A stretch of DNA of 64,000 nucleotides from Comamonadaceae bacterium (lineage in GTDB: Bacteria > Pseudomonadota > Gammaproteobacteria > Burkholderiales > Burkholderiaceae_C). Positions 43,916 through 52,705 of the stretch are shown here, piece by piece. Every line of letters starts with the position of its first letter. Position 1 is the stretch's first letter. The stretch covers positions 1 to 64,000 of the forward strand of contig CANFJF010000004.1 of NCBI GenBank assembly GCA_947447355.1, read 5' to 3'. Under the pieces are notes generated by a model. The model did no database searches, had not been told where the DNA came from, and saw only the letters and a list, made by a program, of their open reading frames with translations. Position numbers and translations under genes: made by a program.

Positions 43916-45076
43916 ATGAAACCTTCGAAACGACGTAATTTGTTGGCGCTCTCGGCGCTGGTCATCAGCGGCGCGGCGCTTTCGCCTGCAGCTTGGGCGC
44001 AAGCCAAAGAAACCCTGAAGTTCGGCCTTGCGATGCCGTTGTCAGGCTCGCAGGCGCTGTATGGGGCCGACCAAGTCAAGGCGGCGCAGTGGGCCGTGGC
44101 GGACATCAACGCCAAGGGCGGTGTCAACGGCAAGCAACTCGAAATGATCCTCTTGGACACCCAAGCCGATCCCCAAGTTGGCATCAATGCCGTCAAGCGT
44201 CTGACCAGTGTCGACAAGGTGCCAGTGTTCATCACGGCTTGGAGCGCAGTGGTCAAAGCGGTCGCCCCTATCGCCAACCGTGACAAAGTGCTTGAGCTGA
44301 GCGTCGGCGCCAACTCCCCCGACATTGCCAAACTCGGCGACTACGTCTACACAACGTTTCCCCTGGCGGACGTTGATGTCAGCGGCTTGGCCAAGTACAC
44401 CCACACAACGCTCGGCAAGAAGACAGCCGCCGTCATGTATATCAACAACGACAGTGGTGTCGAAGGCGCTGCCATCTACAAAAGCGTGTTCGAAAAAGCT
44501 GGCGGCAAGGTCGTGGCCTATGAGGCCTACGACCCGAAAGCCACGGAGTTCACAGGCGCGCTACTGAAGGTGCGTGTTGCCAACCCGGAGATCATCCATA
44601 TTCAGGGCTTGGTGTCAGACCTGCCGCAAGTCATTGCCCAAATGCGCCAACTCGGCTTGCAGCAACGTGTGTCCACTTATGCCGCGGGCTACAACCCCAA
44701 GGTCATTGAGCAACTGGGTGCGGCGGCTGAAGGCCTGATCGTGACGTCTCTTGCCCCTGGCGCTTCTGACAACGCCAACGTCGGCGCCTTCGTGAAACGC
44801 TGGACAGACACTGAAAAGCGCGTGCCTAACGGCCTGCCTTACACCCAGTATTTGTACGACGGCCCCTACCTTGTTGCCGAGCTGTACAAGTGGGTAGAGA
44901 AAAACAAACTGCCAGCCACCGGCGAAAACATGCGCAAGGCATTGGTCACCGTGAAGAATTTTGATCTCCCAATGACGGGTGCACTGCAAGTCGGTGAAGA
45001 TCACCGCGTTTCTAAACCGGTGTACTTGCTGACTGTGGACAAAGGTCAGTTCGTTCCGCTGGCAACCATCAAGTAA
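43916..45076 (+). CDS. Branched-chain-type ABC substrate-binding protein
   Basis: Periplasmic receptor of the LivJ/LivK (HAAT) family, 386 residues. A Tat-like signal peptide comes first (MKPSKRRNLLALSALVISGAALSPAAWAQ, with an RR pair though not the full Tat motif). Then LKFGLAMPLSGSQALYGADQVKAAQWAVADINAKGGVNGKQL, the family hallmark. GGAAAG precedes the ATG. It is followed by livH, livM, livG and livF, giving a complete importer. Given the neighbours, the ligand is more likely a cyclic amide, ureide or small acid than an amino acid. Confidence 0.93.
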   Translation: MKPSKRRNLLALSALVISGAALSPAAWAQAKETLKFGLAMPLSGSQALYGADQVKAAQWAVADINAKGGVNGKQLEMILLDTQADPQVGINAVKRLTSVDKVPVFITAWSAVVKAVAPIANRDKVLELSVGANSPDIAKLGDYVYTTFPLADVDVSGLAKYTHTTLGKKTAAVMYINNDSGVEGAAIYKSVFEKAGGKVVAYEAYDPKATEFTGALLKVRVANPEIIHIQGLVSDLPQVIAQMRQLGLQQRVSTYAAGYNPKVIEQLGAAAEGLIVTSLAPGASDNANVGAFVKRWTDTEKRVPNGLPYTQYLYDGPYLVAELYKWVEKNKLPATGENMRKALVTVKNFDLPMTGALQVGEDHRVSKPVYLLTVDKGQFVPLATIK

Positions 45077-45087
45077 GTAACCGAGGT

Positions 45088-45124
45088 CCGGACAGCGGCG
45101 CCCAAACGGGCTGTCGCTGTCCGG
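45088..45124 (+). other. Strong hairpin between receptor and permease genes
   Basis: CCGGACAGCG and CGCTGTCCGG form a perfect 10-bp stem with an inner GCCC/GGGC stem. It lies between the binding-protein gene and livH without a T-run. Such hairpins often protect upstream receptor mRNA so that receptor is made in excess of permease. Confidence 0.7.
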
Positions 45125-45144
45125 CTTTCAAGTAAAGGGTCGGT

Positions 45145-46080
45145 GTGATCGATATATCCATCTTGTTGCAGATCATTTGGACGGGGCTGGCAGCTTCGAC
45201 CTATGCGGTTCTGTTTGCCGTGGCGTTTTCGCTCGTCCTCAAGGTCGTCAAAGTTTGGAACTTTGCGCAGGCCGGCATCATGGCTTTGTCGTTTTATGTC
45301 ATGTATGCCGCACACCAAAAATGGGGCCTGCCCTTGCTGCCATCCGTCGGCATCGGCCTGACAGTGACCATTGCCGCGAGCGTGTTCATGGACACTTATG
45401 GTCTGCAAACATTGCGCGCCAGAAACTCGCCGAACCTGACCTTTTTTATCTTCACCTTGGTGGTGTCTGAATTCTTGGCTTACTTGCTCGCGATGATTTT
45501 TGGCACCGAGCCGGTTGCCTTGACGCAGAGCATCATGTCGGGGGTCAACATCATCAACGGCATTGTCATCAGCAATTGGGACCTTCAGGCGCTCGCCGTC
45601 ACGATCGTTTTGTTGGTTCTGCTCTATCTCTTTATTGACCGGACGCGCGACGGCCAATTCATGGCCGCCGTTGCGGACAACCCTGATTTGTCGCGACTTT
45701 ACGGCATCAACGTCAAACGCGCTTACGTCATCACCTTTGTTCTCGCATCCATGCTGATCACAGCCGGTATGTATCTGTTTGGAACCCGAGCGTCGATGAT
45801 TCCGAACACGCCGCTACAGATGATGTTGTTCGCCGTTATTTCGACATTGCTAGGCGGTATGGGCCGGATTTTTGGCGCTGCGCTGGCAGCGATCGGACTG
45901 TCGCTGATTCAGGGTTTGAGCATCTTCGTCATTCCCTCGCAATGGCAGAGTCTGATTCTTTACGTCTTTCTTTTCATCACGATCCTGTTCTTCCCACAAG
46001 GCGTCAACATGCAAAAGTTCAAACAACTGATGCGGACTGCGAGAAAAACAATGCCCAGCGCACAACAAAAAGGGCCCTGA
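45145..46080 (+). CDS. livH: Branched-chain-type ABC permease LivH-like
   Basis: Inner-membrane permease of the HAAT ABC family, 311 residues, eight or so helices. The start is GTG with AAAGGG upstream. Family features are LQIIWTGLAASTYAVLFAVAFSLVLKVVKVWNFAQAGIMAL and GINVKRAYVITFVLASMLITAGMYLFG, followed by the ATPase-coupling loop. It forms the translocation pore with the LivM-like protein, whose gene follows after 2 bp. Confidence 0.92.
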   Translation: MIDISILLQIIWTGLAASTYAVLFAVAFSLVLKVVKVWNFAQAGIMALSFYVMYAAHQKWGLPLLPSVGIGLTVTIAASVFMDTYGLQTLRARNSPNLTFFIFTLVVSEFLAYLLAMIFGTEPVALTQSIMSGVNIINGIVISNWDLQALAVTIVLLVLLYLFIDRTRDGQFMAAVADNPDLSRLYGINVKRAYVITFVLASMLITAGMYLFGTRASMIPNTPLQMMLFAVISTLLGGMGRIFGAALAAIGLSLIQGLSIFVIPSQWQSLILYVFLFITILFFPQGVNMQKFKQLMRTARKTMPSAQQKGP

Positions 46081-46082
46081 CC

Positions 46083-46943
46083 ATGGAATATATCGTCTCA
46101 CTGGTGGTTCTGGTCGGGATCTACGTGATCCTCAGTTCAAGCTTTAACCTCGTTATTGGATTCGGCGGGCTGATCAGTATTGCCCACCCCATTTTCTTTG
46201 CACTGGGCGCCTACACCACCGGCTTGCTGGCCATTCACTTCAACACCCACCCGGTGCTCGCGGTTTTAGCAGGAGGGGTTGTCGCGTTTTTATCGTCGAC
46301 CATGCTGTCCCTGCCTTCGCTGCGCATCTCGGGGGACTATTTGCTGATCACCAGCATCGGCTTTCAGTTGGGCTTGCTCGAAGTCATCAAGCACCTCGGC
46401 TTCACGGGCGGCGCGAGCGGCCTTGGAAATATTCCGAACGTGGTCGTGGGGCCCTCACGAAGCGCTGTCTTTGCGGTGATCTCGTGCCTGATTGCCGCGG
46501 CGGTGGTGCTGATGATTCGCTGGCTGCTGACGGGGCCTTATGGTCGCGTCATTTCTGCCATGCGTGACGATGAACTGGCATTTTCTGCGCTCGGTCGAAA
46601 CGCGATGGCCATCAAAATGTCGATCTTTGCCATCGGCTCAGGATTTGCAGGCATCGCAGGCGGCATTTATGCCTATTACTACCAGTACATCAGTCCCGAC
46701 CAGTTTGAAATTCTCCAATCGGCCATGTTGCTGACCATGGTGGTGGTCGGCGGCATGGGCTCACACCTTGGCCCGGTGGTCGGTGCTGTGCTGCTGCTCT
46801 TGCTACCGCAAGCCATCAGCTTCTTGAATTTACCGCCCAACGTCATGGCTCCGCTTCAGGGCGTCATCTTCACGTCGTTGGTCATCGTCTTTTTGTTCTG
46901 GCGGCCGCAGGGCTTGATTGCGCCAGCCAAGCGTCAGTCATAA
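46083..46943 (+). CDS. livM: Branched-chain-type ABC permease LivM-like
   Basis: Second permease subunit, 286 residues. MEYIVSLVVLVGIYVILSSSFNLVIGFGGLISIAHPIFFALGAYTTG is the family start, and the coupling region is SAMRDDELAFSALGRNAMAIKMSIFAIGSGFAGIAGGIYAYY. The ATG is 2 bp after the livH stop; a longer frame inside livH is spurious. No ATPase domain is fused, unlike some LivM-LivG fusions. Confidence 0.93.
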   Translation: MEYIVSLVVLVGIYVILSSSFNLVIGFGGLISIAHPIFFALGAYTTGLLAIHFNTHPVLAVLAGGVVAFLSSTMLSLPSLRISGDYLLITSIGFQLGLLEVIKHLGFTGGASGLGNIPNVVVGPSRSAVFAVISCLIAAAVVLMIRWLLTGPYGRVISAMRDDELAFSALGRNAMAIKMSIFAIGSGFAGIAGGIYAYYYQYISPDQFEILQSAMLLTMVVVGGMGSHLGPVVGAVLLLLLPQAISFLNLPPNVMAPLQGVIFTSLVIVFLFWRPQGLIAPAKRQS

Positions 46944-46956
46944 AGGGCATGAAGAC

Positions 46957-47715
46957 ATGAATGCGTTGATTTCCTTGAATGACGTCTGCAAAAGCTTTGG
47001 CGGCATCGTCGTCGCAGACCATATTTCTATCGACATCCATCGGGGCGAAATCCTCGGACTGATCGGTCCCAACGGGGCCGGCAAGACCTCGCTTTTCAAT
47101 TTGATCTCGGGTGTTTATCCGGTAGACGCCGGCACCATTTCGGTCGCCGGTCAATCACTCGACGGTTTGGCTTTGCATCGACGGGCGCGGCTTGGCGTGG
47201 CACGCACTTGGCAAAACATGCGCCTGTTTGCGACCATGAGCGTGCTGGAAAACATGCTGGTGGCGCCGCGCGACTATCCCGGCGAGAAAATCTCGCACAT
47301 TATTTTTCGCCCGAAACAGGTTGCGGCCGCCAGTCAGCTGCTGCGTGAACGTGCCATGGTGATCTTAGGCAGGATGAAGCTCGAAGCGATTGCACACGCC
47401 AATGTCAACGACATCACCTTTGGCCAGCAAAAACTCGTCGGGCTGGCCCGCGCGCTGATGAACGACGGCGACTGCCTGCTGCTTGATGAGCCGATGGCTG
47501 GCGTCGAAGGCGTCGCCTACGACACGATGAAAACCATCGTCAGGGAAGAAGCCGCCGCCGGGCGAGCTGTCTGCGTGGTTGAACACAACGTGTCCTTCAT
47601 CAAAGATCTGTGCAACAGCGCCGTGTTCATGGCCAGCGGAAAAATACTCGAACGCGGAAGCGTCGACACCCTGCTGTCCAGCAAGACCCTGGCGGACTTG
47701 TATTTCGGCGCGTGA
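46957..47715 (+). CDS. livG: Branched-chain-type ABC ATPase LivG-like
   Basis: ATPase subunit, 252 residues. Walker A GPNGAGKTS, Q-loop region TWQNMRLF, a degenerate signature (FGQQKLVGLARAL instead of LSGGQ/LSYGQ), Walker B LLLDEPMAG followed by V, and the switch His in VVEHNVSF. AAAGGG precedes the ATG. It powers the LivHM-like pore with its partner ATPase. Confidence 0.94.
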   Translation: MNALISLNDVCKSFGGIVVADHISIDIHRGEILGLIGPNGAGKTSLFNLISGVYPVDAGTISVAGQSLDGLALHRRARLGVARTWQNMRLFATMSVLENMLVAPRDYPGEKISHIIFRPKQVAAASQLLRERAMVILGRMKLEAIAHANVNDITFGQQKLVGLARALMNDGDCLLLDEPMAGVEGVAYDTMKTIVREEAAAGRAVCVVEHNVSFIKDLCNSAVFMASGKILERGSVDTLLSSKTLADLYFGA

Positions 47716-47744
47716 GCGGCGTTTAACCAGAAAGAGAGCCTACG

Positions 47745-48428
47745 TTGCTGCAAGTCGAAAACCTCAACGCTCACTACGGAAAGCTGCAAGTTTTGCATGA
47801 GCTTTCTCTGACCATCCATGACGGCGAGCGCGTCGGCATATTCGGGCACAACGGCGCCGGAAAAACCACGCTGCTCAAGAGCTGCGTCGGCGATATTGCA
47901 CAGATCAGCGGCAACATCCGCTATCACGGCCAGCCCATCTTGCCAGGTCAAGTTCACCTCAACGTGCGCCAAGGCATTGGCTTCGTGCCCCAAGGCCACA
48001 ACGTCTTTCGTGAACTGTCGGTGGCGCAAAATTTGCGGATTTCGGGCTTGATGCATGACCCGGCTTATGCCGAAACGGTTTATGGCATCTTCCCCATTCT
48101 CAAAGAAAGAAGCGTGCAGCAGGCGGGTTCTTTGAGTGGTGGTCAGCAGCAAATGCTGGCGCTCGGGATGGCACTGATGACGCGCCCGAAACTGTTGCTG
48201 TTGGACGAACCCACCACGGGGTTGGCACCGATCATTGTTAGAGATGTCCTTGCATCGATCCGGTCAATCAACCAGGCCGAAGGAACAACCGTGATCATCG
48301 TCGAGCAAAACGTTCCCGCCACGCTGCAACAAGTTGAGCGTGCGGTTGTTCTCAAATCCGGTCGCATTATTTTCGATGGCCCCAGCAAGCAATTGCTGGA
48401 GCAAGAAAACCTGTGGCACTTATTTTAA
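47745..48428 (+). CDS. livF: Branched-chain-type ABC ATPase LivF-like
   Basis: Second ATPase, 227 residues from a TTG start with GAGAG about seven bases upstream. Walker A GHNGAGKTT, signature LSGGQQQ, Walker [13 protein letters not shown] and switch His in IVEQNV (Gln in place of His at the canonical spot, as usual for LivF). The TTG start may lower its yield relative to LivG. The MmgE/PrpD gene follows after 4 bp. Confidence 0.93.
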   Translation: MLQVENLNAHYGKLQVLHELSLTIHDGERVGIFGHNGAGKTTLLKSCVGDIAQISGNIRYHGQPILPGQVHLNVRQGIGFVPQGHNVFRELSVAQNLRISGLMHDPAYAETVYGIFPILKERSVQQAGSLSGGQQQMLALGMALMTRPKLLLLDEPTTGLAPIIVRDVLASIRSINQAEGTTVIIVEQNVPATLQQVERAVVLKSGRIIFDGPSKQLLEQENLWHLF

Positions 48429-48432
48429 AAAT

Positions 48433-49854
48433 ATGAAAATCAATCCATTGAGAGAAGCGGCAGGTCAGGGTGTTATTGAGTTAGTGCAATGGGCCGTCGC
48501 GCAGGAATTCAGCGATATTCCTGCCAACACCTTGCAAAAGACAGTGATGGTAATTGCAGATGATCTGGCAGCCATGTTGTCGGCAGAGAATGAGCCCCAA
48601 GTCGCTGCCGCCCACGCCAAACTAACTGACATTGGCACAGGCAGAACGGCGTCACTGTTTCGGCATGATCGCCCGCAGTTGTCACCCTTACAAGCCGCCT
48701 TGGGCAATGCCTTATCGGCCAGTTGGAATGAACTGGACGAGGGCTATCGAAAGGCGGTTTGCCATGCCGGTCTGTACACCTTGCCCGTCTTGCTGGCTAT
48801 TGCCGAGAGTGAAAATATTTCTACAGCAGACGTGATTCGTGCCAGCACACTCGCCTATGAGGTGACGGCACGATTTGCCAGAACCTGGCGCTTCCGAGAA
48901 CTGAAAATTCACCCGCACGCCTTGTTCAACGCCGTCGGTACGACAGCGGCCATTGGCTTTTTGCGGCGTTTGCCGGCAGGCCTGATGGTCAGCGCCTTGT
49001 CCAACGCCAGCACATTGGGCGTGGTCGGCCCCTACAACCAAGCGATTCACGGCGCGTTGATTCGTAACGCTTGGGCAGCCGCCGGCATCGTCAATGGTTT
49101 CCAGGCGATTGAGTGGGCCGAAGCCGGTATTGTGGGCCTGCCTGAAACACCTCACGACGTCTATTTTGAGACACTGGGCAGCGAGGTCCATATTGAAGAT
49201 CTCACCTCGGAACTGGGAACTGACTGGGCGGTGGCCTCCGGTTATCACAAGATCAACGCTTGCTGTCAGTACGCCCATTCGGCGATCGAGGCGGTGCAAG
49301 AAATTCTGTCCGTCCACCCGTTACTGATGGGGGGCGAACGGATCGCCCGGATTCAAATACAAACCCACCGCTTGGGGATGACCTTAGACAACTACCGCCC
49401 CGTCACCACCCTGGGCGCCAAATTCTCCTTGCCCCACGCTTTGGCGGCATCCTTGGTCTACGGACACGGCGGTGCAGAAGCCTTCGACACGCCATCAGTG
49501 GCAGATGCCAGAGTGGCCCGACTGCGTGATCTTGTCGAGATGCAACAGGTCGCTGAAGAATTGCCTTGGCCGCATGATCGGCCGGCTTTTGTCACGCTGC
49601 TTGACGCGAACGGCCGCAGCTACAGCGCCAATTGCCTGAGTGCAAGGGGTGGCCCCGACAAGCCCTTCAGCGACGAAGAGCTGTGGGGCAAGATCGATGG
49701 CTTGTCTCGCGCATCGGCACCCGGCCTGTGCACGGCCCTGCAATCACTTCACGCCCGCTGCAGTGACAACTCAAACGGCCAGGCTTTCGCCCAACCCTGG
49801 TGTGACCTTGTCGATCAATTTTTCAGCCCCGCGGCGTCGACCGTCAAACCGTGA
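48433..49854 (+). CDS. MmgE/PrpD family protein 2
   Basis: MmgE/PrpD family member, 473 residues, diverged from copies 1 and 3. Recognisable parts are GYRKAVCHAGLYTLPVLLAIAE, AYEVTARFARTWRF, HPHALFNAVGTTAAIGFL, GPYNQAIHGALIRNAWAAAGIVNGF, YHKINACCQYAHSAIEAVQE and FSLPHALAASLVYG. It should isomerise, dehydrate or decarboxylate a small carboxylic acid. It is inside the ABC-importer operon, 4 bp after livF. A longer frame from 48334 overlaps livF and is spurious. Confidence 0.9.
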   Translation: MKINPLREAAGQGVIELVQWAVAQEFSDIPANTLQKTVMVIADDLAAMLSAENEPQVAAAHAKLTDIGTGRTASLFRHDRPQLSPLQAALGNALSASWNELDEGYRKAVCHAGLYTLPVLLAIAESENISTADVIRASTLAYEVTARFARTWRFRELKIHPHALFNAVGTTAAIGFLRRLPAGLMVSALSNASTLGVVGPYNQAIHGALIRNAWAAAGIVNGFQAIEWAEAGIVGLPETPHDVYFETLGSEVHIEDLTSELGTDWAVASGYHKINACCQYAHSAIEAVQEILSVHPLLMGGERIARIQIQTHRLGMTLDNYRPVTTLGAKFSLPHALAASLVYGHGGAEAFDTPSVADARVARLRDLVEMQQVAEELPWPHDRPAFVTLLDANGRSYSANCLSARGGPDKPFSDEELWGKIDGLSRASAPGLCTALQSLHARCSDNSNGQAFAQPWCDLVDQFFSPAASTVKP

Positions 49855-49877
49855 ACGTCGGAACAGGAATCAATGTC

Positions 49878-51284
49878 ATGAATGCGAATGCCACCCCATG
49901 GGACATGGAAGTCGATGTGCTTGTCATCGGTGCGGGAGGCTGCGGCCTCACTGCCGCTATTGCCGCCTATGACGATGGTGCCCATGTAGCCATCGTCGAG
50001 AAGCGTGAGAAGCCTGGCGGTAACACGGCACTGAGCACGGGATCGATTCCTGGCGCTGGCAGCCGGTTTCAGCGAGCCGCCCACATTGAAGACTCACCCG
50101 AGACCATGATCGCCGACCTGCGTCGCGTTGCCGGCGAGCATGAACTCAGCGCTGTCAGCGACACACTGGCCGCCATATCGGCTGAACTTTGCGAATGGCT
50201 GGTCGACCGTGTGCCGGCGCGCATGAGCCTGATCACCGACTACTGCCATGTCGGCCATTCGCTACCGCGCCTGCATGCGCCCGCCTCGCGCCGTGGCCAA
50301 GACCTGATGGACGACTTGCTGGCGGGGGTCACACAACGCGACATTCCCCTGGCCGTTGGTAACCCGGTGCAGTCGCTGCTGACGTCAGCGCAAGGCGAGG
50401 TGATTGGCGCGCTGATTGGCGGCAAAGGCGTCGAATCGACCCGCATCAAAGCCGGCAAGGTTATTTTGGCCTGCAATGGTTTTGCCGGGAACCGCGCACT
50501 GGTCCAAGAGTTTTGCCCCGAGATTGCAGACGCCGAGTATTTTGGCGCCCTTGGCAGCCAAGGCGAAGCCGTGCAATGGGGACGTGAGCTGGGCGCCGGA
50601 CTGGCCAATATGGGCGCCTATCAAGGATATGCAGCCGTCGCTTACCCGCACGGCTCGCTGCTGTCGTGGACCACCCTGGAAAAAGGCGGCATCTTGGTCA
50701 ATTCACGCGGCGAACGCTTTGGCAACGAAGACATAGGCTACTCAGGCTATGCCCGCATGGTGCTAGCGCAACAGACTGAAGTCTTTGCGATTTTTGATGA
50801 CCGCATCAAGGCCATCGCCGACAAGGAAGATGAGTTCCGCGATCTGGTCGATCTCGGTGGTGTCAAGTCGGCGACCAGCGTTGCCGAACTGTCTGCGCTG
50901 TTCAAACTGCCGGCCGAGACGCTGGCCAAGACATTGAGTGACTACAACCAGTCCGCCGACGGGAAAGCGCTGGATGGCTTCGGGCGCCACCAATACGGTC
51001 TGGCACCGCTGCTGGCGAACTACTGGATTTGCCGGGTCACGCCGGGCCTGTTCCACACGCAAGGCGGACTGGCCGTCGACACGGAAGGTCATGTGCTGAA
51101 GCCTGACGGCAGTCGCATCCCAAATCTGTTCGCGGGTGGCGGTGCCGCGGGCGGCATCAGCGGTCAGACCGGCGCAGCGGGCTATGCCTCCGGCAATGGA
51201 CTCCTGACCGCCATCGGCCTGGGATACCTGAGCGGCAAGGCGGCGGCCAAAGAACTGAAAGCAGCTGGGACCCTTTCGCCATGA
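49878..51284 (+). CDS. FAD-dependent oxidoreductase, fumarate reductase-like
   Basis: Flavoprotein of the fumarate reductase/succinate dehydrogenase (FAD_binding_2) family, 468 residues. The dinucleotide motif DVLVIGAGGCGLTAAIAA with VEKREKPGGNTALS is at the start; GGGAAGGISGQTGAAGYASGNGLLTAIGLGYLSG is the C-terminal FAD motif. Similar proteins include tricarballylate dehydrogenase TcuA and 3-ketosteroid dehydrogenases. It probably oxidises or reduces an alpha,beta bond of an acid. The ATG has AGGA ten bases upstream; GTG at 49851 is an alternative. Overlaps the next gene by ATGA. Confidence 0.9.
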   Translation: MNANATPWDMEVDVLVIGAGGCGLTAAIAAYDDGAHVAIVEKREKPGGNTALSTGSIPGAGSRFQRAAHIEDSPETMIADLRRVAGEHELSAVSDTLAAISAELCEWLVDRVPARMSLITDYCHVGHSLPRLHAPASRRGQDLMDDLLAGVTQRDIPLAVGNPVQSLLTSAQGEVIGALIGGKGVESTRIKAGKVILACNGFAGNRALVQEFCPEIADAEYFGALGSQGEAVQWGRELGAGLANMGAYQGYAAVAYPHGSLLSWTTLEKGGILVNSRGERFGNEDIGYSGYARMVLAQQTEVFAIFDDRIKAIADKEDEFRDLVDLGGVKSATSVAELSALFKLPAETLAKTLSDYNQSADGKALDGFGRHQYGLAPLLANYWICRVTPGLFHTQGGLAVDTEGHVLKPDGSRIPNLFAGGGAAGGISGQTGAAGYASGNGLLTAIGLGYLSGKAAAKELKAAGTLSP

Positions 51285-52660
51285 CGCTCAGCGGACGTAT
51301 TGCCGATTTTGGCTTGACCACCCACTTGGAGACCATTCCGCAAGATGTGGCACAGCTGGCGCGCCTGCACACACTCGATGCCTTGGGTGTTGGCATCGCT
51401 GCTTCGGCAGGCACTGTTCAACGCCGAATGTCCAGCAGCCTCTTGCGGCTGAATGCACACACCGACGGCTGCACGGTGCTCGGCAGTGCAGACCCAGTCA
51501 ATGGTGCCAGTGCTGCGCTGCTCAATGGCAGCTTCATCCACGCGCTCGAATATGACGACACGCACATGGCGTCCATCGTGCATGGCAGCGCTGTGCTGGT
51601 CCCCACCGCGCTAGCGGCCACAGAGCAACACCACTTGGCCCTGGGCGACCTGATCCGCTTGGTGACGATCGGTTGGGAAGTGCTGATTCGCGTCGGCTTG
51701 GCGGCACCAGGCGCTTTCCAGAAACGCGGTTTTCAGGTGACGTCCGTCGGCGGTACGCTGGTGTCGGCTTGGATGGCCGGCCTCGCGGCGGGCGCCAGCC
51801 GCGACGAGCTGATCTCGGCTCAAGGCATCGCCGGTAGCCAGGCCTCGGGGATTTTCGAATTTTTGACTGACGGCGCCACCGTCAAAGCGATGCACCCGGG
51901 CTGGGCCGCCCACTCGGGTGTCATGGCGGCACAGCTGGCAGCGGCCGGCATGACCGGACCCGCGACTGTGTACGAAGGCCGCTTCGGCCTGTACAAAACC
52001 TACACCGACGACCACGGCGCTGGCGAGGTGCTGCGTCATGAACTGGACAGTCTGGGGCAGGACTGGCTGCTGCGCGCTGCGGCTTTTAAATTGTTCCCCT
52101 GCTGCCACTACATTCACCCCTTCCTCGAAGGCGTTTTACAGCTGGCTGTGCAGCAGCCCTCGCTGAAAGACATCGAACGCATCGAGTGCCAGGTGCCGGC
52201 CGGCGCCGCTGCCATCATTTGCGAACCTTGGGATCGCAAACAGACGCCTGGCATTTTGAACGAAGCGAAATACAGTCTCCCCTATTGCATGGGACTCGCC
52301 TTCTTGGGCATTCCGATCACCGCTAGCCATTTTTTATCGGGGCAGGTGAATGCCGACGCCGTCGCATTTGCCCAAAAAATAAGTTGGACGCCAATGCTGG
52401 ATGCCAACTTCCCGAAAAAGTTTGAAGCCGAAATAGGCATCCACTTCCGGAACGGTCAGACAGCCAGAACCCGCATTGACCAGGTCAAGGGCAGTGCCGA
52501 GCGTCCCGCATCAGCGGCTGAGATTCAAGCCAAGTTCATCGACAACACGCGAGCACTTTATGCACCGGATGAACAGCAGCGCCTGATCGACATGCTGTTG
52601 GAAGGCAATGCAAACCGACCTGTTGCAGAACTGAGTTCCCTGCTGCGCACATTCAAGTGA
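51281..52660 (+). CDS. MmgE/PrpD family protein 3
   Basis: Third family member, 459 residues: LARLHTLDALGVGIAASAGTVQRR, LLNGSFIHALEYDDTHMASIVHGSAVLVPTALA, GWEVLIRVGLAAPGAFQKRGFQVTSVGGTLVSAWMAG, KAMHPGWAAHSGVMAAQLA and FKLFPCCHYIHPFLEGVLQ. The HALEYDDTHM motif and GFQVTS match the decarboxylase/dehydratase fold. The start overlaps the flavoprotein stop, so they are translationally coupled. It is the last gene of the forward catabolic operon. Paralogy with copies 1 and 2 is clear by motif but identity is low. Confidence 0.92.
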   Translation: MTLSGRIADFGLTTHLETIPQDVAQLARLHTLDALGVGIAASAGTVQRRMSSSLLRLNAHTDGCTVLGSADPVNGASAALLNGSFIHALEYDDTHMASIVHGSAVLVPTALAATEQHHLALGDLIRLVTIGWEVLIRVGLAAPGAFQKRGFQVTSVGGTLVSAWMAGLAAGASRDELISAQGIAGSQASGIFEFLTDGATVKAMHPGWAAHSGVMAAQLAAAGMTGPATVYEGRFGLYKTYTDDHGAGEVLRHELDSLGQDWLLRAAAFKLFPCCHYIHPFLEGVLQLAVQQPSLKDIERIECQVPAGAAAIICEPWDRKQTPGILNEAKYSLPYCMGLAFLGIPITASHFLSGQVNADAVAFAQKISWTPMLDANFPKKFEAEIGIHFRNGQTARTRIDQVKGSAERPASAAEIQAKFIDNTRALYAPDEQQRLIDMLLEGNANRPVAELSSLLRTFK

Positions 52661-52705
52661 CAAGCGCTAAGTGGAAGCCCACTGATTGACAGGGTTGAAC
52701 ACGCC

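Noticed and set aside
45942-46082. Longer N-terminus for the LivM-like permease inside livH
   Set aside because: It overlaps livH in another frame and is hydrophilic; the ATG at 46083 begins the expected first helix.
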